The position numbers were made by a program, and so were the translations under genes. A stretch of DNA of 64,000 bases from Alligator mississippiensis (Eukaryota; Chordata; Crocodylia; Alligatoridae), in contig NC_081828.1 in NCBI RefSeq assembly GCF_030867095.1, forward strand, positions 4,222,001 through 4,286,000, given 5' to 3'. Below are positions 46,351-56,760 of the stretch, piece after piece. How positions within the stretch are numbered: the first letter of the stretch is position 1; every line of letters begins with the position of its first letter. The notes below the pieces were generated by a model. The model did no database searches. It was given only the letters and a program-made list of their open reading frames with translations, and had not been told where the DNA came from.

Positions 46351-47594
46351 ACAGCCAACGTGCGGAGGAGTTAGTACCTAGTAGCGCCCTGTCACTGGGC
46401 GCTACAGAAAGAGCTGTGGAGACATAGGGGTCTGGGACAGACACTGCATAAACCGGTTTGTCCCAAACCAGTTAAGTCTGATACTACATTCAACCAAGTT
46501 TGGTTTCAAACTGGTTTATGTGCACTGAATGTCTGTTCTGTTGCAGGTTTCAACCCGCTTCTGATCAGGTTTGTGTGTGATCTGATCCCTAGCTTGGAGT
46601 GCCAGGCTGTCTTAAAAGCTTCCCCCATCCGATCACCTCCAAAGCCGGTCGGGAAAGCAGCCTCCCAACCAGCAGGCTAATGACAGCTTCGCTCAGTCTG
46701 AAACGCTATGAGTACAATTCAGACCTGTATTCAAGCCCAGCAAAATAGAGGTCTTGCTCACTGATGCAAGGGCTGGGCTCGGGGAACTTGCCTCCCCCAC
46801 TCAGCTGCAGCAGACACCAGCAGCGAGTGACCAGGCCACAAACCCTTTCTAGACAGAGACCCAGTTTTCTAAACAGGACACCCCTCCAAAGCTTGAATTG
46901 CACATCTAATGCTGCTTCATTCAGCTCCAAAGAGTTCGTGGAGGTACAGCTTAAAGAAGAAAGTCTCTTTGGGCCCCCAGATATGCAGTAACCAGAGCAC
47001 CCGAATCCCAGCCCACGTCCTGTCCATGGGGCCAAACTGCCTGTTACATATGTGCCTGCATAAGCCATGTCATGACCTATAGGCTGTGAAACGTTTCAAA
47101 CAAATCTGGTGTTTCTACTAAGTAGAAAATCCTGGAACGTTTCTACTTTTCTTTCCCTAGTCTCTAGACACTTCAATGATGCTCCCCCACACGCTGCTTT
47201 TTAAAGCAAAGAAATGAATTGGTTGTTTCTCAGCGACAAAACACCCCCGCAGTTTTCTTAGCAAGGCAGAAAGCTGAAGGCGACACAAGCCCAACAAATG
47301 TAACAGGCAGATCCCACAGAGGCGACCCAGTTGGGTGATGTTGAGGGCCAGTCTGCACTGGTTAAATAGTCATATATAGGATGAGGCCTCCTACATCACC
47401 AAGTCTGCTACCCTGCATTTACAAGCAATCATTAAGCCAAGGAACACCCTAAATCACCACTTCAAGTCCTCCCCCAAACCGCCAGGCGCAATATCCGCAA
47501 CACCATACATCACGCCGTAAGTAAAAACGGGGGAGACGAGGGCACTGCCAGTGCCCTGCCACTGCAATGGTAGGGAACTACTTGGATAATGTCT

Positions 47595-47990
47595 GCTCAG
47601 GGGATGCTCAGCTCTGGACCCCATCCCATGCTACAGAAGGCAAGACACATCAGGATCTCTGGCAGACAAGGTTCTTTGGGTAAATCTGATATCTTTTATT
47701 AGACCAACTCAACGAGCTGGAAAAATTATTATTGGAATTGTTATGGAAACATTTTTCCAACTATTTGAGTTGGTCTAATAAAAGATGTCAGATTTACCCA
47801 AAGGACCTTGCCTGCCTATGTCCTTAGACCGACACGGCTACAACCTAGACCCACAACTTACACCTCTGGTAATTTGACGTAGGGGAAAAACTCCATCCTG
47901 CTTCAAATTTGGCACTCAGAATGACCCTGAACGCCAGAACAAGACTTTCTTGCAAGGCACCTCTGATTTTTCTAAGAGGAAAGGATTCTT
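47595..47990. repeat. Unnamed dispersed repeat, copy B, split by a fold-back element
   Basis: The left part (CCCATGCTACAGAAGGCAAG) and the right part from about 47855 (GGGGAAAAACTCCATCCTGC ... AAGACTTTCTTGCAAGGCAC) together match copy A at 40625-40795. The 47661-47850 hairpin lies between them. Confidence 0.4.
47661..47850. mobile_element. Fold-back element, about 60-bp near-perfect hairpin arms
   Basis: The left arm GGCAGACAAGGTTCTTTGGG + TAAATCTGATATCTTTTATT + AGACCAACTC pairs with the right arm read in reverse (GGCAGGCAAGGTCCTTTGGG + TAAATCTGACATCTTTTATT + AGACCAACTC). The outer end TAGACCGACACGGCTACAAC is kept only on the right. Confidence 0.7.
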
Positions 47991-48571
47991 GTGCATATCT
48001 TTTATCAGACCAATGGCACGGTTGGGATTGATTTTCTAAATAACTCCTGGCACTGGCGATTGTATGCAAAATGTTGTATGCAAGATGTTGCAGCAAGAGA
48101 TAGGTTGCTTGCTCTCTATCATGAGGAATAATGAGTAGATGTGGGGTCCAATAGCACCAGCTTGTCCACACGTGTGGCATGAGACGGGGTGTTGAATTGT
48201 GGCCTATGGGTTCCACGAGACAGTAAAGCGTCTTTAAGCAATGAACCCAAGAGCTCAGTCCCTTCACCCTTGCGGAGTCGCATGACTGGTTGCTTGAGTG
48301 TTAAGACACGCGAGTCTGATCAGCAGGCTTGCAATCTTCTTTCTGAACAGATTGGATAGGAGTTGGAAGTATTCCCTTTAAATGGTCTGGGAGCCCCCAG
48401 AGCTCCCTTGGCCTAGCTCCCTGCTATAGCTTCCTTGGAGGGAGCCACGAGATCCTAACGGAGCAACAGGCTTCGTCCCACAGGGGACCCTATGGTTTTG
48501 TCTATTAAGGCAATTAACTGCATCCAGTCTTTCCCTTGTACTCCTCGCCTCATGACTTCCTTCTCCATAGA

Positions 48572-48690
48572 TGTCATAGATATTAGGGTCAGAAGGGACC
48601 TCAGTAGATCATCAAGTCCGACCCCCTGCCCTGGGCAGGAAAGAGCACTGGGGTCAGATGACCCCAGCCAGGTCATCTGACCCCAGATTA
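48572..48690 (-). mobile_element. CR1 LINE 3' end
   Basis: ATTAGGGTCAGAAGGGACCT, CAGTAGATCATCAAGTCCGA and CCCCTGCCCTGGGCAGG, of the same subfamily as the long copy at 21532. Confidence 0.75.
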
Positions 48691-49074
48691 ATTGCATCGA
48701 CCTATTATGTGTAGTCTTCCACTTGGAATGGGACCTCTTTGGGGAAGAGACAGTTTCTTTGTTACCCATTCGTACCCTTCCTGGCACAACGGGCCGGTAT
48801 CCGCTGGCATGAATGCAATGCAAACAATAATACTCTCCCAGGTAGATAACTGCTGGAGTTACTAGTGCAGGAAGGAAAATCCGGTGCTCCCCTGAACCGG
48901 GTTCAGTCCCTCCTCTCCCATTACTCTGCCTGTGACTCTAACAACTGGATCTTTGGGGGGGGAAAAAAAGAGAGGAAAAGATTACAGTGTGCCAGAGGAA
49001 GAGAGCGAGAGGATCAAGGGCTGCAGCACTGCAGTGGCAGGGCATGTGCAACGTGAAATACACCCTGATGATTT

Positions 49075-49260
49075 CAAAGTGCAGACCATGCCCCATCCTC
49101 CAAAGAAAAGCAAACGATCCTGACAGTCCCTGCCATGCTAATCTGGGGGGAAATTCCTCCTTGCCCCTAAATCTGGTGATTAGTGCGACTCTGAGCACGT
49201 GAACAAGACCCATGAGCCAAACACCCGAGAGGTTTCTTGGTACCACATTATTAACACTCT
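49075..49260. repeat. Old LINE-like 3' fragment
   Basis: GGGGAAATTCCTCCTTGCCC and CTGGTGATTAGTGCGACTCT + GAGCACGTGAACAAGACCCA follow a repeat I recall from reptile genomes. The family is not assigned. Confidence 0.35.
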
Positions 49261-49289
49261 TCAAATACCCGTAGAAGGAATCAGGACCC

Positions 49290-49465
49290 ACGACAGAAGT
49301 GATAGCTTTTATTAGACCAACTAGATTTTTGCAAAAAAAATATTATTCAATTGAATTTTTTTGCAAAAATGTTTCTTGTAAAAATCTAGTTGGTCTAACA
49401 AAAGCTATCAGCTCTACCAGAAGTCCTGATTCCTTTTGCCTCTAGACCAATATGGCTACAACCTG
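49290..49465. mobile_element. Fold-back element
   Basis: The left arm GATAGCTTTTATTAGACCAA + CTAGATTTTTGCAAAAA and the right arm TTTTTGCAAAAATG ... AAATCTAGTTGGTCTAACAA + AAGCTATC are inverse. The outer end TAGACCAATATGGCTACAAC is on the right. Confidence 0.6.
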
Positions 49466-49790
49466 GATATCTTCAAATACCTGTAGGATACTTATAAGGA
49501 GGATGGAGATGGGCTTTTCTTTGTGGCTGCAGAGAACGGGACAAGGAGCAATGGTCTCCACTTGCAGCAAGGGAAATTGAGGGTGGAGATTAGAAAGACC
49601 TCTCTCACTAGGAGGGTGGTTCAGCTTTGGAACAGGATAGAGAGGATGTGAAATCTCCATCCTTGGAAGTTTTTAAGAGCAGGTTGGACAGACGTGTGGC
49701 TGGGATGGTCGAAGTGAGGATGATCCTCCCCTGAGCAGGGAGTTGGACTAGATATGACCTCTTAAGGTCCCTTCCAACCCTACCATCTTA
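49466..49790 (+). mobile_element. CR1 LINE 3' end
   Basis: ACAAGGAGCAATGGTCTCCA, TTGCAGCAAGGGAAATTGAG, ATCTCCATCCTTGGAAGTTT and the end AAGGTCCCTTCCAACCCTAC. It directly abuts the fold-back element on its left. Confidence 0.82.
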
Positions 49791-50424
49791 GCAGTGTGGC
49801 ACAACCCACCCACCTCTAGCCATGGCCAACGTCCAGTGTTTCAAAGGGACCGTCCCTCCCTCCCCACCACCTTCCTTCTTATGCTGGCTCTGAAGGGCAA
49901 AGGGAGAAAACACCCGACTAGCAGAGAGAGCAGGAGCTGCACTACGTTGTCTCCGAGGCCGACTATCTTGGCATCTCTTACACTCCCCGATCCTCCCCTT
50001 ACGAAAAACAGCTAGCGAGGCTGTGATCGGAAGCAGGCGGAGGAGGAACGCTCAGCAGTTGTCACAGCTGCATTTTAATTGCCCCACTGCTTTAAACAAA
50101 AGGCCCAGCTGTTCCAGCTGGTGCTACATTAATTTCCACAATTATATTCTCCAGGGGAGTTCAGTTGGCTGGCGAGGAAATAAGCATTGATCTAACTGCT
50201 TGCAGACGCCGACTAATTGGCTCGGGGAGAAGAGGGTGACATGGACTGGAGGACTGTTCATACAGGAACATAAAAAGGCCTCGCCAGTGTTACGTGCTCA
50301 AGCAAAATCCAAGTCACGAGGGGCCAAATTGTGATTCGAGTGACACAGGCAGCTGCAATCCTCTACAAGCAGGGTTATACCGGGAGGATAGAGTGGGGGG
50401 CTATTGTCTAGCAGTTATAATAGG

Positions 50425-50560
50425 ACCCGAAAAATAAGGCAACCTGAGTTCTGCCCCAGGGCCTGCCACTGATTTGTCATGTGACCTTAACTTCTCCATG
50501 CCTCAGTTTCCTTTACCCAATGATGAGGACGAGTCCAACGGTCATCTGTAACAAAACAGT
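50425..50560 (+). repeat. MIR-like SINE remnant
   Basis: CTGAGTTCTGCCCCAGGGCC, TGTGACCTTAACTTCTCCAT and GCCTCAGTTTCCTTT keep the MIR order (Pol III-derived SINE, core and 3' part). Confidence 0.4.
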
Positions 50561-53500
50561 AGGTGGCCATGATGACTTCTGGTGGCCCACCCTGTTCTCG
50601 CGGCCACCTCCCCTTCTACTTGCCTGCCACTCCTTGATGTAAATCAGTACTCAGAAATGGAAGATTGCCCTTGAGTGAGATCTCATCACGGTCTAATTGC
50701 TCATCACCTTAAGGGCTAATTTTGTGGCATCCTCTTTTCCTCATACTCAAGCTTTGCAGGTGTTTCCAGTCAATCACTGCAAGACTTATGCTCTACTCTG
50801 CTCTCGGGCTCAATCAATTCAACGTGCTCTCTAGCCCCGTCTTGGCCCCTCTCTGGGCTCCCTCTAGCCTCATCTCTGCTTCTTGCTGGGCTCCCTCTAG
50901 CCCCGTCTCTGGCTTTACTCCCAGGCCTATTACCCTCCCTGCCCTGTTCCCATGAGCTAGCCCTGCTCCCGGGATGGCTAAGACCTCTCCTAATAGTCCC
51001 ATTCCCAAGCCACTGGTATTCTCTAGGCAAGCCCACAATATTACACTTGCCGGCCCTGCTCCTGGGCTCAAGTGTAGCCCCAGTGCAAGTCAGGAGCTCC
51101 TCTGCAGCCGTTCCGTTACACCATCATACAGCACATTGGGGTCCGTGGGTGAGAAGTGCAATACAGTCTATTATTTACTTATTCTTGCATCCATTCGCAC
51201 AGCCGGGCAGAAAATCGAGGTGGCTGAGTGTCACACGACTGCAATGGTGTTAGTAAAGAAACTTCTACTTATTGCATCTTACAGGAAAGGATGGTGGGAG
51301 GAGGAAGGGGAAGGGTAGGGGGAATGGGTTATTATAGAAGCATTTTTCTCCTCTCTCAGCCTCTGTAGTTTGCTCGTCTTTAACGATCTTGGAGGCGCTA
51401 TCTGGAAACAAGCAGCTCCCACCTGACACGCTGAGTGCCTCCTGATATCTAAGCCAGAGCAAGGGCTGTGGCGGGACACATCTGTTAGGTCAGCTGCTGA
51501 GAGCCCACGGGGATTGTGGCTGGCATCTCTGTGGCAGTAATAAGCCATATTTTCTGCGTGTACAGCAGAGAAAAGGGCTATAAAAAGCTATAAGACCACT
51601 CTCACTCACATGGGATCTGGCCTTCTACTCTGTGCACCCAACTGGCAAAATGAAGCTGCCTCTGGGGCACACCAGACTGGTCCGTGGCAGAGGGATTGAA
51701 CCCCCTCGTTCTTAGGAAAAGGGTCCTGAGATTTTTCTGGTAGGATCTTGATTGTCTAAATGTGGGCAAACATTACAGGACTCAATTTCTCCACCTCAGT
51801 AGACTACATGATAGACTTAGCCTTACTGGGGCTTGAACCGTGGACTCTATGGGCATGGAGGGATGACCGCATTACTCAGTATAAGTTACATATGCCAGTG
51901 TAAATTCAGCCAGGATCATGAATAGACAGCCATGCAGTTAACATGGGTGCTCAGCTTTGCTGCACTTTACCACAAGGAAGAACATTAAAAATCTGTTTGT
52001 TGAAGGCAAACAGCTACTGTGGGATGAACACAGGCCGATGAAACCTAAACCAGTATAACTTGCACTGGGACTTCTTTCAAGGGTAATTCTCCACTGGTTT
52101 GTGGGACCCTATCCTGGGATAGGGGTATATCATCTGTCTTCTACTTTTTATGCTGACTGCACCAGTGTAAATGTTTCATCTGTCCACATCCTATGTATTG
52201 CACCCAAGAATAAGGAGCTCCATTTGGTTCTGGGTGAACTGATGCATGTCCAAAGTAAACTCAGCAGTGGCTATGCCAGATCTTTCAGGCACTTGGGTCT
52301 GGATCCGTGTTTAGATGTTGGCCGATGGGATCACCGAGAGATTTACAATTAAGCAAAGCAGAGGCAGGGACGAGCCTGGCTTGTTTCATTTAAATTGCAT
52401 CCCACCAAAGTACTCCCTTTTAGCGAACCCATAAATCACCTAGCAGGCCAGATACATCACCTGTATCGAATGCCGTTGAGCAAATTGGAGGCTATAGAGG
52501 TGTCCCCTTTCTAGCCCCGTGACATTCATTAGGTGCTAACAATTTACAGTACCCAGGCATCAGTCAAGAAGGAAAGACAATTACGGTCTGTGTCTTGTCG
52601 ATGCCAGAGGAGCTTCGTGATGAGAAGGCTGAGAAAGTGGAGCAGAGGACTGCAGGGACTCCAGGCTATTGTATGAGGATACAGATCAGGACCAGTTCAT
52701 CTGATATGATCAACAGGGATGTCACTGTGTTTTGAGTATCCCTCGATGAGCTCATCTCCCTGAGTCACAGTCAAAATGATCAGGCAAGATGGGTAATTAA
52801 GCAGGCAGAAAAAGGCAAAGGGAGGACGTCTTTCTCCTTCCTCTGCACTCTCTTCTGGAGCTGGTGTCTCTGTACCTGGCTGCACCAGCTGTTTGGCACT
52901 ACCACAAAGCTACAACACAGTGCCCTGTTCTTCGCAGAGCAAGGGAAAAGAGTGGACTCAAGGGTCCTTATCCCTTCCCTATCCATTTCAGTGACCTTCA
53001 GGTCATCCAACCAAGTGACCTGGGCAAAGCGTTTATATTGTATATAAGGACCCCACACAGGAACCAATCCCCATATGCTACAATACTACTACTGTATTAC
53101 TATTTGGGCAGCTAACAGGAAGTCAATTAACTTAATGTCTCATTGTTCCTCGTGACACAGGTGTTAGTGATCATCTCTCCTTTTTAAGGGTCTTGATGCT
53201 CAGCTAATCAAGCTAACCTTTCTTAGGGCAATTCTGCTGATTGCTAGCTGTCTTTCTCCTCCTATTTCACAGCTTTTGAGACTCTAGTTTTTTTCCAAAT
53301 CATATATTTACCCATGGAAACTAGTGTTCAGAAACAGCTAGGGTTTCAGCTTCAGTTAAACCGGCCAGAAAGGGCGAGTCAGCCGAAGGTTAAGTCCCTG
53401 CTCTTTGCCACCGTAAGTCTGGAAAATTATTTTTCCCCTTCATTCTACCTTTCAAAAGCAAGGTGCATATTATACCCTACAGTGTGTTGTAGTCAAGAAA

Positions 53501-53866
53501 ATATGGTAACATGCGGGCACCACGGCAGAGGTGGGGCTTAAGGGATGATGTATAAAAGGGATCCAGTGATAACGGCCTTATGAACTTAGATGGGAAATTC
53601 TTCCTAATTGCAACAGACAGCTTAGGAGAAAGCATGGAGGTCAAACAAAGCAATAGGGATCATGGCTGACATTGCTGGCAGAACTATAGCAGACAGCAAT
53701 TTCCCGATAAGAAACCAGACGGGGAAAGTCCAAACAGCAAACAGGCACAAAGGTGAGGGCATTGGCCTCTGCAGGGGGCTGACGCTGTGCCGTCTCCCTG
53801 CCCACGGGATCACATCACCCCCGTACAAAACAGACAGAGAGTTACCCTTGCAGATCACGCTCTTAC

Positions 53867-54069
53867 CAAGGGCTCCAGCTCCCGGTGGTCGATGAGACTG
53901 AACTCCCTGATGAAGTAGTAGAAGTGCTTGTAGCAGGTGTTGACGTGTGCTTCAGCGCCCATGCTGATGATGCTGTCGAAGTGGTGGATGTAGACGTGGA
54001 CGAAGACGCGGAAGAGGCGGGTGAGAATCTTGGTGCACACCTGCTGGAAGTTCTTGGGGAAGGGGATCC
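53867..54069 (-). CDS. MOB3C: MOB3C penultimate coding exon
   Basis: The minus strand encodes (G)[19 protein letters not shown], then [20 protein letters not shown], then [20 protein letters not shown], then [20 protein letters not shown], [13 protein letters not shown] and FIREFSLxDxRELEPL are the MOB3C versions; as recalled, MOB3A and MOB3B differ at many of these sites. The acceptor is GTGTGTCTTGCAG|GG (AG at 54071-54070) and the donor TTG|GTAAGA (GT at 53866-53865). The exon is 203 nt: 2 bases finishing a split Gly codon plus 67 codons, ending in phase 0. The HVYIHHF segment should supply the two His ligands of the Mob-family Cys2-His2 zinc site; the Cys pair is in an earlier exon. MOB proteins are small adaptors for NDR/LATS/MST-type kinase signalling; MOB3 members are the least understood branch. 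Confidence 0.97.
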
Positions 54070-54394
54070 CTGCAAGACACACACAAAAGGAGCCACTGGC
54101 AGGTCTCATATGCCTCTCAATTCCCAAGCAACAAATGTGCTGAAAGCCCAAGTGCATTATCATCCTAGTGACAATCCAGAGTAATTCTCACCACGGCTCA
54201 TTGCACTCATCGTAATCATCTCGCTGTTACCTTGTGCACCCCCGTTTGTTTTCCTGTAGCCACCTGTTGCCTCTCACATTACACTGAAAACCTAATTCTG
54301 TAAAGATTAATTCACGCGCTTAACTGTAGGCACTGAGAGTTGTTTCACCGCCGTCAATAGGAAGTTCCCCGCCGAGTTTGTTAGACAAGCACTT

Positions 54395-54490
54395 GATTGG
54401 GATGGTTTAGCTAGCAAAGATCCTGCCTTGAGCATGGGCTTGGGCCAGATGCAACTTCCTCAAGTCCCTTTCAGCCCTATTACCATAATA
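54395..54490 (+). mobile_element. CR1-like 3' end, diverged
   Basis: GGGATGGTTTAGCTAGCAAA, CCTTGAGCATGGGCTTGGGC and CCTCAAGTCCCTTTCAGCCC follow the CR1 terminal order. Confidence 0.5.
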
Positions 54491-55359
54491 TATCACATAC
54501 AACATGCACCCCTTTTTTCATAAAAGCAGCTTTTCAAATTGCAGTGCTTATTATATATGTTAATATGGTAATAGGATATAAGGTCATAGCAGTTTCTGTA
54601 TCCTAGAAGCGGGGGAGAGGAGGAAGTAACAGAGCCAGAAAACAAGCATGCTGGGATCCCTTAGCTGATGCTATTCGGTTATTTCCTGATACTTTTCAAG
54701 GAAAGATTTTTTTTCTTCATTCTTTCTTTCAAAAACAAGGTGTGTCTCTTACTCCAGGGCATGTTGTATATGAGATAATACAGTATTCTATGAGTTTAAT
54801 AGGCTTTGCATCAAACTCCAGTCTACCAATCCCCCTCCCCCACAAAATGAGCAAAAAGAAACAAAACCCAGATTCTTTTCTTTGGCAAGAAACAATGAAA
54901 ATGACTGTCCCCTGGGAAGTGAATTTAGGAACATGGGACCCGAAAGGGTCTCAAAGGCTCCTAGAAATATAAGGGAAAAATAATCACCAAATAAAACCCC
55001 CCAAACATTCAAAAAAGTCTCTGGATTGGTAATACTGAAACAGGCAGTTTTGATGCTGTAGAGGGAAACACTTAGTTTTTAAATATCAAGAGGCTGCCTT
55101 TAGTTTAGTTTCAAGCAACTTGAGTCAAACGCAAAGCACAGTTTTTCCATTTCAATTTGCCTCACTGGAAAATGACAAACAATTTTTTCTTGCAAAAAAA
55201 TCACTATTGGTAAAATTATTTTCCAATGGAAGCATTTTTCAGCATTAAGAGGAAAAAAAAGGCCAGCCCTATTCAGACTATATCAATGATGCATTGGCAT
55301 CAGTTTTTCCAGGATTAATCATACCTTGGATTGTAATTTCTTTTGTAAAGTGACTGTCC

Positions 55360-55441
55360 TTTCCTTCGACAGAGATACAGCACCTAGCACAACGGATGCA
55401 AGCCCACAGGTGCTAATGCCATACAAATACTTATTATGAAT
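55360..55441 (+). repeat. Old repeat tail (ACAGCACCTAGCACAA)
   Basis: ATACAGCACCTAGCACAACG, as at 25128-25200, followed by CCATACAAATACTTATTAT. It is adjacent to the fold-back element starting at 55442. Confidence 0.35.
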
Positions 55442-55668
55442 TAGGGATACAGGTTTTAGCCACATTGGTCTACAGGAAAAAGTAGTCAGGACCCATGGTA
55501 GAGGTGATATCTTTTATTAGACCAACTAAATAGTTGCAAAAAAAGTCTTTAGTTGCAAGTTTTCGGGCTCACAACTCTGTGGTTGGTCTAATAAAAGATA
55601 TTGCCTCTACCAAGAGTTCTGACTACTTTGGCCTGTAGACCAACGTGGCTAAAACCTGTATCCCTGAG
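55442..55668. mobile_element. Complete long-TIR fold-back element, about 85-bp arms
   Basis: The left arm GGGATACAGGTTTTAGCCAC + ATTGGTCTACAGGAAAAAGT + AGTCAGGACCCATGGTAGAG + GTGATATCTTTTATTAGACC and the right arm read in reverse (GGGATACAGGTTTTAGCCAC + GTTGGTCTACAGGCCAAAGT + AGTCAGAACTCTTGGTAGAG ...) match with few changes. Both ends are present. There is no coding content. Confidence 0.75.
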
Positions 55669-56009
55669 ACATGCAAAAGATATCGTAATTAGCCATTTTG
55701 AAATGAAAACGTCATAATTTTCCAAAAAAAAAGAAGCAAAAATTCAACACCCTGAAACCTGGAGAATACCCCCTGCTCTGGCCTTTTGTTTGAGCTGAAT
55801 GTGCATACCCGCTAACCAACTTGTACACAACAGCGCAGCCAGGAGAAGCCCTCCATCAACCCTCTCTCCCACGCAATAGAAAACACCTTCCCAAAAAAGA
55901 AGCAAAATGCAACACCCCACTTGCCGTCAGACACTTTTGAGGTAAACAGACTGCTTCAACTTTTATTTGAGCCCAATTTGCAAACAATGAACTTTTTCAC
56001 CCAGGGGAA

Positions 56010-56210
56010 CCTATAACATCTTTTTATTCTCCTGTGCGATATGAACTTTTATTTCTACCTGGGAGAAATGTTACAATCCATGCATTCTCCTTTGCCTGAA
56101 GAAGGGCATGTGAGCCCGAAAGCTTGCAAATAAAACTTTTTTTTTTGCAACTGTTCAGTCGGTCCAATAAAAAGATCATCGCCTCTACCAGGAGTTCTAC
56201 TATTTTGAAT
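56010..56210. repeat. Fold-back family copy, one arm
   Basis: TTTCTACCTGGGAGAAATGT, CCTGAAGAAGGGCATGTGAG, CCCGAAAGCTTGCAAATAAA and GGTCCAATAAAAAGATCATC are in family order. Confidence 0.5.
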
Positions 56211-56654
56211 CACGATTTACTAAAAACTTTACCCAATCAATCTGCACAAGACTCCTCCATTATAGCAGTGTATTAGACTTGGTTGAAATTTAGTGAAAAT
56301 ATTGTTTTTGTTGTTGCAAAGTTGCCCTTTACTCGGAGGACAGAAGTAGCTTGCCTTCACTATTTACGTGACTGACTCTGGTGCCGCAGTTGCCTCTCAG
56401 CATCTGGTAGAAGAGCAGGAGACCCCGATCTCAGCTTGGACCTGCCCTAATCTACTGTACTTGTTCTCAATCTTCCCAGACTCAAGGCGCTCCTTGACAG
56501 ACTTAAGGCCTCCCTCTGAAAATGCCAGCTCTTAGTTTTCACTCAGGGTTTGACTACAGAAAAATATTGGAGTCATTCTTTTGTTGCAAAGAGCTCTGAA
56601 AGGCCACAACAAAGCAGAATGGTTTTAACACTGTGCATTCCTATTTGAAATCTT

Positions 56655-56760
56655 GGTGAATTAGGTTTGCACACCTAACAGGGCTAACGTTGTGTGGCAC
56701 CCCAGAAAGGGTCTCAAGGCACCCCAAAGTGCTGAGAATCACTGCAATACTGGAAGACAA
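56655..56760. mobile_element. hAT-like element end
   Basis: AAAGTGCTGAGAATCACTG, read in reverse as CAGTGATTCTCAGCACTTT, resembles the CAGTGGTTCTCAACC type. The other end is unclear. Confidence 0.35.

Larger units (their letters stand above)
38837..53866 (-). other. MOB3C: MOB3C last intron (15 kb)
   Basis: Bounded by GTAAGA at 53866 and TGCAG at 38837. It holds a MITE (38975), CR1 pieces, a CA/GATA microsatellite and three fold-back repeats. Stretches without anything I recognise: 39.2-39.8, 40.0-40.6, 43.1-43.7, 45.1-46.2, 46.4-47.5, 50.6-53.8 kb. Confidence 0.8.

Noticed and set aside
52737..52770. ACTCAG|GGAGATGAGC as MOB3C last-exon acceptor
   Set aside because: The reading after REM is not TERICH and is open for many codons.
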